From the NCBI GenBank assembly GCA_964611645.1, contig CAZTAO010000020.1, forward strand, positions 1 to 64,000: a DNA stretch of 64,000 nt, in the 5' to 3' direction. Source of the stretch: CAZTAO01 sp964611645. GTDB taxonomy: Bacteria > Armatimonadota > UBA5829. Every line of letters begins with the position of its first letter. The stretch's first letter is position 1. Made by a program: the position numbers and the translations under genes. Under the pieces are notes generated by a model, which saw only the letters and a program-made list of their open reading frames with translations, was not told where the DNA came from and did no database searches. This document shows, in pieces, positions 8,165 to 17,229 of the stretch.

Positions 8165-8788
8165 TTGGGGTACGTTATTGCCAGGGGCATTCTGAGGCTG
8201 TTGCTTGCGTTATTTGGACGCATTAAGGCGATGGGGCTGGAAAATGTGCCGTCCGAAGGCGGCGTGCTGGTCTGCGCCAACCACGTCAGCTATATCGATC
8301 CACCCGCGGTGGGATGCCCCCTGGCTCGCAAAGTCCACTTCATGGCCAAAGCGGAGTTGTTCAAGATACCCATTCTCGGAGGGATGATCACTTCATACGG
8401 GGCGTTTCCTGTCCACAGAGGCACAGCCGACCGACAGGCGCTGCGCCAGGCCATCGATCTGCTTCGCTCGGGGAACGTGGTTGCGATGTTCCCTGAAGGT
8501 AAACGCAGCCTGGACGGGAATCTGCTTCCCGCTGAATCAGGGATTGGTATGATCGCGAAGAACGCAGGTGTGCCGGTGGTTCCGGCAGCGCTCATCAACA
8601 CAAACAAGCTTCTGCGCCCACACACCTGGTGGCTGGCATTCTCCCACGTAAGGGTGGTCTATGGGAAGCCGCTTGACCTGTCCGACCTCGAGCAGATGGG
8701 CAACAGGGAGGCCTATGACGAGATCGGGCTAAGGGTAATGAGGGCCATCGCCGACCTGCTCAAGCATGGCGATAGCCCATCAGTGTGA
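8165..8788 (+). CDS. plsC: 1-acyl-sn-glycerol-3-phosphate acyltransferase
   Basis: About 207 residues; acylates lysophosphatidic acid to phosphatidic acid at the inner membrane. It carries the NHxxxxD catalytic motif (NHVSYID), the glycerol-phosphate motif FPEGKRS, and a final VPVVPAAL-type strand. An N-terminal hydrophobic segment (ARGILRLLLALFG) anchors it. I chose TTG 8165, just after the cmk stop; a TTG at 8141 overlapping cmk is possible. It is the last gene of the operon and converges on rpoD with 22 bp between, without an evident terminator. Confidence 0.92.
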   Translation: MGYVIARGILRLLLALFGRIKAMGLENVPSEGGVLVCANHVSYIDPPAVGCPLARKVHFMAKAELFKIPILGGMITSYGAFPVHRGTADRQALRQAIDLLRSGNVVAMFPEGKRSLDGNLLPAESGIGMIAKNAGVPVVPAALINTNKLLRPHTWWLAFSHVRVVYGKPLDLSDLEQMGNREAYDEIGLRVMRAIADLLKHGDSPSV

Positions 8789-8810
8789 TTCTCTGGTTCT
8801 TGATACCCGT

Positions 8811-9914
8811 CTACTCCAGATAATCGCGCAGCTTCTTGCTCCGGCTTGGGTGCCTCAGCTTCTTCAGCGCTTTCGCCTCTATCTGGCGAATACGTTCTCT
8901 GGTAACTCGGAAGTAACGACCAACCTCTTCCAACGTCCTCGAGTAGCCGTCCTCCAGGCCGAAACGCATCTTCAGCACGTCTCTTTCCCTGGGAGTCAGC
9001 TTGTTGAGGGCGTCCTCGATCTTCTCCCGAAGAATCGTGCTCGATGCCGCCTCCGCCGGTGACACCGCTTCCTGGTCCTCGACGAAGTCCGCGAGGTGGC
9101 TGTCTTCCTCTTCCCCAATGGGGGTCTCCAACGACAGCGGCTCCGGGGCAATACGGATGATCTCACTTACGCGGTCAGCCGTAATCCCCATCTCGTGGGC
9201 TATCTCATCAAGAGTCGGCTCGCGGCCCAGATCCTGCAGCAGTTGGCTGGAGGTCTTGACGAGTCGGTTGATGGTTTCCACCATATGGACCGGGATGCGG
9301 ATGGTCCTTCCCTGGTCTGCTATGGCGCGTGTAATGGCCTGACGAATCCACCACGTCGCGTAAGTGCTGAACTTGTAGCCCTTGCGATAGTCGAACTTCT
9401 CCACGGCCCTTATGAGGCCGATGTTGCCCTCTTGAATAAGGTCGGGGAAGCTCATGCCGCGACCGGAGTAACGCTTCGCGATGCTTACCACCAGACGGAG
9501 GTTGGCTTCCGTCAGCACTCCCTTGGACTCCTCGTCTCCCGCCTCGATGCGCTTAGCCAATTGAATCTCTTCCGCCATCGTGAGCAGAGGAGTCTTGCCT
9601 ATCTCGCGAAGCCACATTCTCACGGAGTCGTCAAGCGGCATCCCTTCCATTTCAAGAAGTTCCTGCTCGGCGGCTTCAAGGTCCTTGACGTCGACTTCCT
9701 CTTCGTCAAAACCCTCAAACGCGGCGTCCTCTTCTTTGTCGACGACGCGAATGCCTTCCTCCGTAAACATCTGCAACAGATCGTCTACCTGCTCCGAGTC
9801 AAGGTCCTCGTGACCCAGCGACTCGTGAATCTGCTCATAGGTCAGGAAGCCATTACGCTTACCTTCCTCTATGAGCTTCTGCAGGCGATCGTTGCCTTTC
9901 AGCTCTACAGCCAC
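8811..9914 (-). CDS. rpoD: RNA polymerase primary sigma factor (sigma-70/A)
   Basis: About 367 residues; directs core polymerase to housekeeping promoters. It has an N-terminal region 1.1-like helix (LQKLIEEGKRNGFLTYEQI), an acidic linker, region 1.2 (DDSVRMWLREIGKTPLLT), region 2 (PDLIQEGNIGLIRAVEKFDYRKGYKFSTYATWWIRQAI split across 2.1-2.4), region 3 and region 4 (LTPRERDVLKMRFGL, TRERIRQIEAKAL). GTG 9914 follows AGGGAG; an open GTG at 9956 is possible. It lies 61 bp downstream of dnaG, the macromolecular synthesis operon pairing. It fits the TTGACN-17-TATAAT promoters seen throughout this window. Confidence 0.95.
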   Translation of the reverse strand: MAVELKGNDRLQKLIEEGKRNGFLTYEQIHESLGHEDLDSEQVDDLLQMFTEEGIRVVDKEEDAAFEGFDEEEVDVKDLEAAEQELLEMEGMPLDDSVRMWLREIGKTPLLTMAEEIQLAKRIEAGDEESKGVLTEANLRLVVSIAKRYSGRGMSFPDLIQEGNIGLIRAVEKFDYRKGYKFSTYATWWIRQAITRAIADQGRTIRIPVHMVETINRLVKTSSQLLQDLGREPTLDEIAHEMGITADRVSEIIRIAPEPLSLETPIGEEEDSHLADFVEDQEAVSPAEAASSTILREKIEDALNKLTPRERDVLKMRFGLEDGYSRTLEEVGRYFRVTRERIRQIEAKALKKLRHPSRSKKLRDYLE

Positions 9915-9975
9915 TTTTACTACTTCTCCCTTCAAAGGACCCCCAATGCAGCGCACACGGGCGCGGCTTTTCTTT

Positions 9976-11766
9976 CTAATGCCTGAACGCAGACATCTCG
10001 CGTATCAACCTGTAGTATTCTTCATACTCCGGGTCGCCGCGCTGTATTGTCCCGTCGGCTATCTTAGGCGCCAGACTCCGCATCAGGTTTCTTACCTGAG
10101 CATCTTTCTGTTGCCTGACTGTTTGTATCAAATCCCCAATGGGATAGCTAATATCTTCGTTACCCAGTTCCACCAGAAGCTGCTCGGCGTCGGTGCCGCT
10201 CACTTCTTCCCGAAACGCATCCGCGTCTACTCGTCCCACGCGCCTGATCTGTTCTTCCAGCGCTGTCGCAAAGCCTCGCAGTTGTTCATTACTAAACTCA
10301 TTCGGCGGCAACGACTCAAATACCTTGTTCGCATCTGCTTGCTGAAAAATAATTATCCCCAAAATTTGCTTTTCTGACCTTTCAAGCAAACTGGGGCGCC
10401 CGTCCGGCCTGACACCCAGGCCGGGAGTCATCGGACGCTGAGTATGAGTCACGGCCCTTGCGCGAAGCCGACTCACCTCTCTGCGAAGCTGGTCTTCGAC
10501 AATGGTTGTGCCCGTGTCGAAGTTCGGATGATACTTCGTCAATACCCTAATGAGCCTCTCACGCTCCATTGTGTTCTCGACGGATGCCACTATGGCACAA
10601 GCCTGGTTCAGAGCCTTGGTCTTTCCCTCGTCAGTAGTAAGGTCGAACTTCGACATCGCGACCTTTACCTGATAATCCGCAAGCTGAACCGCATCAGCTA
10701 CCAACTGCGCAAATACCGATGGGCCGCCTTTCCTCAGCAGGCTGTCGGGATCATCTCCCTTGGGCACAACGATAATACGGGTAGCAACTCCCTCGCGTTC
10801 GAAAATCGGGCCGCTTCGGAGCGCAGCAGTCATCCCCGCCGAGTCTGAGTCAAATGACAACGAGACGTTACTCGTATATCTGTGCAGAAGCTGTGCGTGA
10901 TCCGGGGTCAGCGCCGTGCCCATAGTCGCTACGGTGTTGGCAAAGCCGGCCTCCTGGACAGTGATAGCGTCCAGAAACCCTTCCACTACAATGGCTAGAT
11001 CCTGATCGGCGATGGCCTTGCGCGCGTAATTGAGGCCATACAACACCTTGTTCTTGCTAAAAACCGATGTCTCGGGTGAGTTCAGATACTTGGGCTCACC
11101 CTCACCTATTATTCTACCCCCAAATCCTATCACCCGGTTGGAGGCATTCATAATCGGAAACATCAGACGACCACGGAAACGGTCGTAGTAGCCAGGCCCG
11201 TTCTCGCGAGCCGCGACCAGCCCTGCCTTCGCAGCATCAGCAAGGTTCACTTTCAGCTTCGTGAGATGGTTGGCCAAGCCATCCCAGGAGTCCAGCGCAA
11301 AACCCATTCTATACTTAGTGACGGCGTCCCACGGGAGGCCGCGTTTCTGTATATAGGCATTCGCCGCGTCTGATCGCGCCAAGACCGATTCGTAATAGAC
11401 GGTGGCCTCTTCGTTTAGCCTGAGAACGCGTTCTCGATCGCTGGGCTCGCCAGTCTGCTGCCGCGATCGGTCTATCTCTATACCGCAGCGCCGGGCAAGC
11501 TGTTCGGCTGCTTCCGGGAAACTCAGCCCATCGATCTTCTGAACGAAGTCGAAGACGTCACCCCCTTCACCACAGCCAAAGCACTTCCAGAACTGCTTGT
11601 CGGGGTCGACGTTGAACGATGGAGTCTTCTCGTTGTGGAACGGGCAGAGACCGAGGAACTTGCGCCCTCGCTTCTTTAGCGCGACGTGCGCCGATACGAT
11701 GTCCACCAAGTCGCATCGCGACCGTATTTCAGCGGTGGGGAACTGAAACCCTGCCACAATCCACAC
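9976..11766 (-). CDS. dnaG: DNA primase
   Basis: 596 residues; synthesises RNA primers at the replication fork. The N-terminal CHC2 zinc ribbon is intact (CPFHNEKTPSF, then CFGCGEGGD), followed by the catalytic core with GRLMFPI and GFGGR, and the Toprim domain with catalytic Glu in VVEGFLDAI and the metal-binding DSDSAG. The C-terminal helicase-interaction region is recognisable only as a helical tail. Two GTG starts (11766 and 11757) are possible, with GGAAG just upstream. It is followed by rpoD. Confidence 0.95.
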   Translation of the reverse strand: MWIVAGFQFPTAEIRSRCDLVDIVSAHVALKKRGRKFLGLCPFHNEKTPSFNVDPDKQFWKCFGCGEGGDVFDFVQKIDGLSFPEAAEQLARRCGIEIDRSRQQTGEPSDRERVLRLNEEATVYYESVLARSDAANAYIQKRGLPWDAVTKYRMGFALDSWDGLANHLTKLKVNLADAAKAGLVAARENGPGYYDRFRGRLMFPIMNASNRVIGFGGRIIGEGEPKYLNSPETSVFSKNKVLYGLNYARKAIADQDLAIVVEGFLDAITVQEAGFANTVATMGTALTPDHAQLLHRYTSNVSLSFDSDSAGMTAALRSGPIFEREGVATRIIVVPKGDDPDSLLRKGGPSVFAQLVADAVQLADYQVKVAMSKFDLTTDEGKTKALNQACAIVASVENTMERERLIRVLTKYHPNFDTGTTIVEDQLRREVSRLRARAVTHTQRPMTPGLGVRPDGRPSLLERSEKQILGIIIFQQADANKVFESLPPNEFSNEQLRGFATALEEQIRRVGRVDADAFREEVSGTDAEQLLVELGNEDISYPIGDLIQTVRQQKDAQVRNLMRSLAPKIADGTIQRGDPEYEEYYRLIREMSAFRH

Positions 11767-11804
11767 CCACTTCCATGTATCACCGGTGAATAACCCGGTT
11801 TCGG

Positions 11805-11843
11805 GAATAAGAAAGTGCCCGGCAGTGGCTGTCGGACACTTTC
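11805..11843 (-). terminator. Intrinsic terminator after the Met/Gly/Pro-rich protein gene
   Basis: On the minus strand GAAAGTGTCCG (11843-11833) pairs with CGGGCACTTTC (11821-11811), one G-T pair, 11-nt loop, then TTATT. It separates the upstream exported-protein gene from dnaG. Confidence 0.65.
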
Positions 11844-11911
11844 ACTATTGTTACACTGTATGTCGCTGCGCCGCACGCGGACAAAGAGGTCCGAACCCAC
11901 TCGGCCTACTG

Positions 11912-12925
11912 CTACTCTTCGTCTGCTTCTATCGCAACGTTAATTCCAACGAGTTTGTTCTTGTCGAATGTGAGAGTGGCGCGCTTCTGAGGATACCTCG
12001 CCACGATGAACCTGGTCTGGCTCAACTGCGTTTCTGGGAAACCCGCAACCAGCAAGGCGAGCCTATAGGTGTCGCCCAACTCCAGACCAATTCTGGTTCT
12101 GGAAGCGATGTATGGTCCGGTTCCCACGGCCGTAATACTGGTCACAATACCGTCCGTCAGCTCAAACTCAAGTGTGACTCCGTTGGGCAGATCGTAGGTC
12201 CAGGCTATCTGGTTTTCCAGAAGTCTCGAAGACGCCCCACCCCACGACTGCGCCATTTGGTTACCCTGCGCGCCAGCGGCATTTGGCCCGCCAAGGCCCA
12301 GCATTCCGGGAGCTCCCGGCATACCCATCGCGCCTGGAGCACCGCCCGCACCCGGCATCACCCCGGGCATTCCACCAGCCATACCACCCGGCCCCATACC
12401 AACTCCTCCGCCCATAGGCATCGGCGGGCCGACAAGCCCACCTGCTCCGGGCATCCCAGGACCCTGCATTCCCGCACCAGGCAGCATGCCAAAAGCCGGC
12501 ATTCCCGGCCTTGCAGGATCAAAGCCCATTCCGTTAGCATCTTCGCCACCGGGGGTATATGGGACTCCCTGCATTCCCATGCCGGGCATCGCTCCAGGCA
12601 TACCGCCTGGCATGGATCCCGGTATTGTCTGCTGGCTGTTCGTCCGAGACGGCTGGCCTACGACTACTCTCGTGGGATCGCCATATTTCCTAAGTACTTC
12701 GTTTGCCTTCCGGCCGAGCCTGATCCCCACCAGAGCATTTTCAGGCACCGATGTTCTGTAGAACACGCGGTTCTTCGTATTCTTACAGCCACTGATGTAG
12801 TCTTTGGGCACCCAAAGCTTCGCTAAGTCAGCAGCCAGAATTGGCGCGGCCGCCACGGCAGCAAGCCCGAACAGTACTGTTCCTGCCGCCAATGCCGCCA
12901 AGACTCTCTTTGCAGAACATACCAT
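11912..12925 (-). CDS. Exported protein with a Met/Gly/Pro-rich insert
   Basis: 337 residues from ATG 12925, preceded by AAGGGAG and opening into a signal peptide (KRVLAALAAGTVLFGLAAVAAA, cleavage about residue 27-32). I do not recognise the family. Residues about 65-92 (GIRLGRKANEVLRKYGDPTR) and 240-268 (AWTYDL..VTLEFELTDGIV..I) look like two parts of one small domain resembling the SmpA/BLIP-like alpha-beta repeat. They are separated by about 120 residues rich in PGM, GMP and PGAG steps. A second, uninterrupted copy appears at 277-333 (RIGLELGDTYRLALLVAGFP..., KRATLTFDKNKLVGI). Probably envelope-located; role unknown. It follows the TPR/NodB-like gene in the same direction. Confidence 0.8.
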   Translation of the reverse strand: MVCSAKRVLAALAAGTVLFGLAAVAAAPILAADLAKLWVPKDYISGCKNTKNRVFYRTSVPENALVGIRLGRKANEVLRKYGDPTRVVVGQPSRTNSQQTIPGSMPGGMPGAMPGMGMQGVPYTPGGEDANGMGFDPARPGMPAFGMLPGAGMQGPGMPGAGGLVGPPMPMGGGVGMGPGGMAGGMPGVMPGAGGAPGAMGMPGAPGMLGLGGPNAAGAQGNQMAQSWGGASSRLLENQIAWTYDLPNGVTLEFELTDGIVTSITAVGTGPYIASRTRIGLELGDTYRLALLVAGFPETQLSQTRFIVARYPQKRATLTFDKNKLVGINVAIEADEE

Positions 12926-13070
12926 TGAACACAGTCTCCCTTGTGAATCAGGATTCAGACCCCAACACACGCACAGACCCACACAATCTAGAGTCCGGCG
13001 CCTCAAACTGATTCTCTCACTTATATACTATTATACCTCACAGCCAAGCTATCCTTCTATATTTGATGCA

Positions 13071-13104
13071 TTTTTCGCGAGAATACCGGTTTGGGCGCGA
13101 AAAA
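13071..13104 (-). terminator. Probable terminator after the TPR/NodB-like gene
   Basis: A 9-bp inverted repeat TTTTTCGCG (13071-13079) / CGCGAAAAA (13096-13104) with a 16-nt loop, lying just past the stop at 13109. It partly overlaps the end of that gene's 3' region and is flanked by an A/T run. Confidence 0.5.
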
Positions 13105-13108
13105 CTCC

Positions 13109-14872
13109 CTACTGCCCCAGCGCTCGCTGTGCACCAACCAACTGGTAGCCCACCGTCTGTAGTCTTTGGACCAGCCCTGCCGCGGCGATTACGGCGACAG
13201 GATCATCATCCCGCATTAGCAAAATACGTGTTTTGCCCGCGGCGCGCAATGCCTGTTCGACAAAGAGCTCAGTTGTTTCACCGCGCACAAGCATTCCCCG
13301 CTGAGTCATGTCCGCCAGACCAAAGTCATGGGCAAATGCCGGGTAGCTCAGGCCTGTCCGGTTGGTGTCCAGGTCGAAGACCCGTGTCCCCTGCCCCGCC
13401 ATCGCTCTGAGCAGCGAGACGCCGGTGAAGAACTCCTTGGTAAGTACCTGCTCAGACATGTCTTTGCCTTTGCCTCTGTCCGTCGCGAGGACTCCAACTG
13501 TGTGTCCCTCTTCGACAATTCGTTTGACGAGGAGATTGTCGGAGAATATGCGCTCCGGGGTGAGCAGAAATGTGGCTTTGCAGTTTGACTTCTTCAGGCT
13601 GTCGAGGAAGTCAGCGGTGTTAGGCGATGGGCCACCTTTGATAACCAGGGCAAGCGTTTTGCCACCAGGAACCGCCCCTCGCGAACGGCTTGCTTTGTAT
13701 ATACTGCTGAGCTGTGCCCTTGCGTCCCTGAACCTGGGATTGCACGCAAGTGTGCGCTCAAGCGCCTGTTCACGCCCCTTTGCATCACCGAGTTTCGAGA
13801 AGCAATACGCCAGATAGTAGTTCGTCGCCTCGGACGCCGGCTTCAACAGGAGAAGCCTCTTCAGCCTCTCCCTAAGCTCTGAAGCTCGTTCGCCGCGAAC
13901 CAGCCCCGAGACGGCAGATCCCTGGTTAGCTACTGATATAGTCATGTTCTTGCTGGAAATCAGCAACCCGGAGAAATCGCTCCCATCGATGGTGACGGTG
14001 TGAATGCCGTTGGCGGCGGTGGTGGAGTCCCACGTCATCTCATACGGCGGGGAGTTCATCACCCCGGCCAGTCTTCCGTCGATGCTGAAAGACACGAACA
14101 TTACGTTTTTGGCGTTCTTGATGTCGGCCCGCAGAGTCACCTTGCCGGTTACGTTTGGAGCCTTGGCAACCCGAGATAGAATGCCCGAGGATGAGCGCTT
14201 CAGGGGTCCGCCGACGCCAGACACCGGCGTCTCACGTACGAATGTCATACCAAAGAGACCTGATGGCCTGACTCCGTAGCCACCGATCCCCGTAAGGACC
14301 TGGTTCCAGCGTTTCTGCGATTCCTGACACTGCCCGCTCTTCAAATGCCTGAGTGCCTGCATTCCCGTCATCGCGGGGTCAAGAGGGTAGTTCGCATCCA
14401 GTGGCGCTGTATAGAGGTTTCCCATCAGGCTTTTGGAGTACTCGACAGCCCCGGCTGATCCGTCCCCGAATCCACCAGAGGCCGCATCCAGGAAGTGGCT
14501 CAGACTGTTCTCGAAGTTCCTCTGCATAAGAGACCTGATGCCCAACAAATAGTCGGTCTCGACGAACCCCGGATCCAGAGACCTGGCTTTCTGCAAGTAG
14601 ACTGCGGAGTCTTTCAGGTTGCCGTGCGAGAGCAGAAGAGTACCGTAGGCAACGTATGCAAGAGGATCGTTGGCGTTGTATCCAAAGGCTTCATCGATGG
14701 CGTCGGCGCACTCATTGGCCGCGCCCTGCTCCATGGCGTCCAGTGCCGTGGTCATACTGTCGATATAACCCTCTGCGCGTGCGGGGCCACATCCAAAGAA
14801 ACACTGCAACGCGAGAAACGTAACCCCGAGGCAGAATGTCGCGCCTATGGTGGTAAGCCTGCTTATGTTCAC
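13109..14872 (-). CDS. Exported TPR, Ig-like and degenerate NodB-like protein
   Basis: 587 residues from GTG 14872, six bases after AAGGAG; a signal peptide or anchor covers about residues 6-32. TPR-like helices occupy about 35-200. A bacterial Ig-like domain lies at about 240-320 (VTLRADI..FSIDGRLAGVMNSPPYEMTWD). Further TPR-like helices follow, and the C-terminus is a polysaccharide-deacetylase (NodB) fold. In that domain the family motif TFDDGPSP is replaced by VIKGGPSP, and the metal-binding HTxxH segment after EEGH is replaced by GVLATDRG. Catalytic Asp and both His are therefore absent, so I infer a binding or structural role rather than hydrolysis. Confidence 0.82.
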   Translation of the reverse strand: MNISRLTTIGATFCLGVTFLALQCFFGCGPARAEGYIDSMTTALDAMEQGAANECADAIDEAFGYNANDPLAYVAYGTLLLSHGNLKDSAVYLQKARSLDPGFVETDYLLGIRSLMQRNFENSLSHFLDAASGGFGDGSAGAVEYSKSLMGNLYTAPLDANYPLDPAMTGMQALRHLKSGQCQESQKRWNQVLTGIGGYGVRPSGLFGMTFVRETPVSGVGGPLKRSSSGILSRVAKAPNVTGKVTLRADIKNAKNVMFVSFSIDGRLAGVMNSPPYEMTWDSTTAANGIHTVTIDGSDFSGLLISSKNMTISVANQGSAVSGLVRGERASELRERLKRLLLLKPASEATNYYLAYCFSKLGDAKGREQALERTLACNPRFRDARAQLSSIYKASRSRGAVPGGKTLALVIKGGPSPNTADFLDSLKKSNCKATFLLTPERIFSDNLLVKRIVEEGHTVGVLATDRGKGKDMSEQVLTKEFFTGVSLLRAMAGQGTRVFDLDTNRTGLSYPAFAHDFGLADMTQRGMLVRGETTELFVEQALRAAGKTRILLMRDDDPVAVIAAAGLVQRLQTVGYQLVGAQRALGQ

Positions 14873-14894
14873 GGACCACTCCTTCACGGTTCGA

Positions 14895-14922
14895 CCCCGC
14901 AATATGCTAATATATGCGGGGT
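14895..14922. repeat. Inverted repeat in the divergent intergenic region
   Basis: ACCCCGCA (14895-14902) and TGCGGGGT (14915-14922) flank an AT-rich centre that is itself nearly palindromic. It lies in the 5' leader of the TPR/NodB-like gene and about 115 bp before glnN. It could be an operator or an RNA hairpin; no T-run follows on either strand. Confidence 0.5.
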
Positions 14923-15036
14923 AGTTTTCGCAAATTGGCCGCTGATACAAACGGTTAAAGCGTTTGAAACAATCGCGAAACAAGGAAACCTCATAATATT
15001 GGTAACGAATCTAACGAGAGGCGGGATACTGAGAGA

Positions 15037-17136
15037 ATGCGCGAGCAGATCACTGAAGTATTCGGGTCCAACGTGTTTAGCGAAGCCGTTATGAAAGAGC
15101 GGCTGCCGAAAGATATATACAAGTCCATCAAGCGAACCATCTACGGCCTGGAGCCGCTTGACCCGAGCATCGCGGACGTCGTGGCAAATGCCATGAAGGA
15201 CTGGGCGCTGGAGAAAGGCGCCACCCACTACTGCCACTGGTTCCAGCCAATGACAGGTGTAACAGCAGAGAAGCACGATTCGTTCATTGCCCCAACCAGC
15301 GAAGGCAGAACAGTCACGGAGTTCAGCGGCAAGGAACTGATCAAGGGCGAGCCGGACGCGTCGTCATTCCCGTCGGGCGGATTGCGGTCAACATTCGAGG
15401 CCAGAGGATATACGGCGTGGGATTGCACTTCCCCTGTGTTCGTCAAAGAGAATGGCGATATAGTAACCCTGTACATTCCCAGCGCGTTCTGCTCGTATAC
15501 CGGCGAAGCAATCGACAAGAAGACACCGCTCCTGCGTTCCATGGCCGCGCTGAACACGCAGTGCCTCAGGGTGATGCGCGCGCTTGGCCATACTACTGCC
15601 ACCCACGTTAGCGCGACACTCGGACCCGAGCAGGAGTATTTCCTGGTGGACCGAAGGTTCTTTGAAGACAGACTGGACCTCGTTCTGACGGGCCGCACCC
15701 TTTTCGGGGCGTCGCCACCCAAGGGTCAGGAGATGGAGGACCACTACTTCGGCAGCCTCCATGAGCGTGTAGCCTGCTTTATGAACGCGCTCAACATAGA
15801 GTTATGGAAACTTGGCGTATCCGCGAAGACCCAGCACAACGAAGTCGCCCCAGCCCAGTATGAGCTTGCGCCGGTTTTCGCAACGGTCAACCTGGCCACC
15901 GACCACAACCAGCTTGTTATGGAAACAATGCAGAAAGTGGCCCTGCGACACGACTTTGTCTGCCTGCTGCATGAGAAGCCGTTCGCCGGAGTAAACGGAT
16001 CAGGGAAGCACAACAACTGGAGTCTGGTAGCGGATGACGGAACAAACTTGCTCGATCCCGGTAGAACCCCTCACGAAAATGAACTGTTCCTCGTGTTCCT
16101 GTGTGCCGTGGTAAAAGCGGTCGACAAGTATCCCGAAGTGCTGAGGGCGAGCGTTGCGCATGCCGGCAATGACCACCGCCTTGGCGCCAACGAAGCGCCT
16201 CCCGCGATAGTGTCGATCTTCCTCGGCGACCAGTTGACCGCCATACTCGAGCAGCTTGCCTCGGGCGGAAAAGTGGAATCCAGTGAGGGTGGCGAACTAA
16301 AGCTCAGCGTCAACACGCTTCCTCCGCTGCCGAGGGATACTACTGACCGCAACAGGACTTCGCCGTTTGCCTTCACCGGCAACAAGTTCGAGTTCAGGAT
16401 GGTCGGCTCCTCTCAGTCGATGTCCGGGCCGAACTTCTCGCTGAACGCCATAGTCTCCGACGTTCTCAATGAGATTGCCGACGAGCTTGAGAAAGCAAGC
16501 GACCCGCACGCCGCCGCCGCGCAGATACTGCAGCGCATCGCGAAAGAACACGGACGAATCGTGTTCAATGGCGACAACTACTCCCAGGAGTGGGAAGATG
16601 AAGCAGCCCGACGCGGACTGCCCAACATCAAGAACAGCGTGGACAGCCTGCATACTCTGGTCACCGACGAGGTTATATCTCTGTTCAGCCGGCACTGCAT
16701 CCTGTCTGAGCAGGAACTGCGGGCAAGATACGAGATATTCCTTGAGAGATACAGCAAGACTATCCGGATAGAAGCGCTTACGATGGTCTCGATGGCCAAG
16801 CGACAGATCATGCCTTGCGCCATCGAGTACTCCGGCACAGTCGCCAACGCTGCGTCCACGATCAAGGCAATGGGCCTCAAGGCGGGGTCCAACATTCGGA
16901 CATTGGAGATAGTCACCTCGCTGGTGGCCGACCTGCTGGACAACATCGTGCTGTTGGAGGAATCGACCGCAAAAGCCGATTCAATGGCTGAGACCAAGGA
17001 AGCGGCCGAGTTCTACAGAGACACAGTCATCCCAGCGATGGAAACGCTGCGGGCAACCGTGGACGGTCTGGAGATGGTGGTAGATGCCAAGCTTTGGCCG
17101 CTGCCTACCTATGCAGAGATGCTCTTCATGCGATAG
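15037..17136 (+). CDS. glnN: Glutamine synthetase, type III (GlnN)
   Basis: 699 residues, the length of the large type III enzymes, well above the roughly 450 of type I. It makes glutamine from glutamate, ammonia and ATP in the cytoplasm. Hallmarks are HYCHWFQPMTG near residue 65, the metal-site LGPEQEYFLVD, KTQHNEVAPAQYELAP, the ATP-loop GVNGSGKHNNWS, and AGNDHRLGANEAPP. The ATG follows a weak purine tract. It is monocistronic with a clear terminator at 17162. It is the only nitrogen-assimilation gene in the window. Confidence 0.96.
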   Translation: MREQITEVFGSNVFSEAVMKERLPKDIYKSIKRTIYGLEPLDPSIADVVANAMKDWALEKGATHYCHWFQPMTGVTAEKHDSFIAPTSEGRTVTEFSGKELIKGEPDASSFPSGGLRSTFEARGYTAWDCTSPVFVKENGDIVTLYIPSAFCSYTGEAIDKKTPLLRSMAALNTQCLRVMRALGHTTATHVSATLGPEQEYFLVDRRFFEDRLDLVLTGRTLFGASPPKGQEMEDHYFGSLHERVACFMNALNIELWKLGVSAKTQHNEVAPAQYELAPVFATVNLATDHNQLVMETMQKVALRHDFVCLLHEKPFAGVNGSGKHNNWSLVADDGTNLLDPGRTPHENELFLVFLCAVVKAVDKYPEVLRASVAHAGNDHRLGANEAPPAIVSIFLGDQLTAILEQLASGGKVESSEGGELKLSVNTLPPLPRDTTDRNRTSPFAFTGNKFEFRMVGSSQSMSGPNFSLNAIVSDVLNEIADELEKASDPHAAAAQILQRIAKEHGRIVFNGDNYSQEWEDEAARRGLPNIKNSVDSLHTLVTDEVISLFSRHCILSEQELRARYEIFLERYSKTIRIEALTMVSMAKRQIMPCAIEYSGTVANAASTIKAMGLKAGSNIRTLEIVTSLVADLLDNIVLLEESTAKADSMAETKEAAEFYRDTVIPAMETLRATVDGLEMVVDAKLWPLPTYAEMLFMR

Positions 17137-17161
17137 TCTGCAGCAACCTGACGCATACGCA

Positions 17162-17204
17162 AATCAGGGGACCTGGGCAATGCCTCGGTCCCCTGATTGT
17201 TTCG
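17162..17204. terminator. Intrinsic terminator between glnN and clpC
   Basis: A perfect 12-bp stem AATCAGGGGACC (17162-17173) / GGTCCCCTGATT (17187-17198), followed by GTTTC on the plus strand and by TTGCG on the minus strand. It sits between convergent genes and probably serves both. Confidence 0.8.
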
Positions 17205-17229
17205 ATAGCTACATACGGCAGGTAGTCGT

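Noticed and set aside
11786..12826. 346-codon plus-strand open frame
   Set aside because: Opposite the Met/Gly/Pro-rich protein; the translation is Arg/His/Ser-rich and looks like the complement of its repeats.
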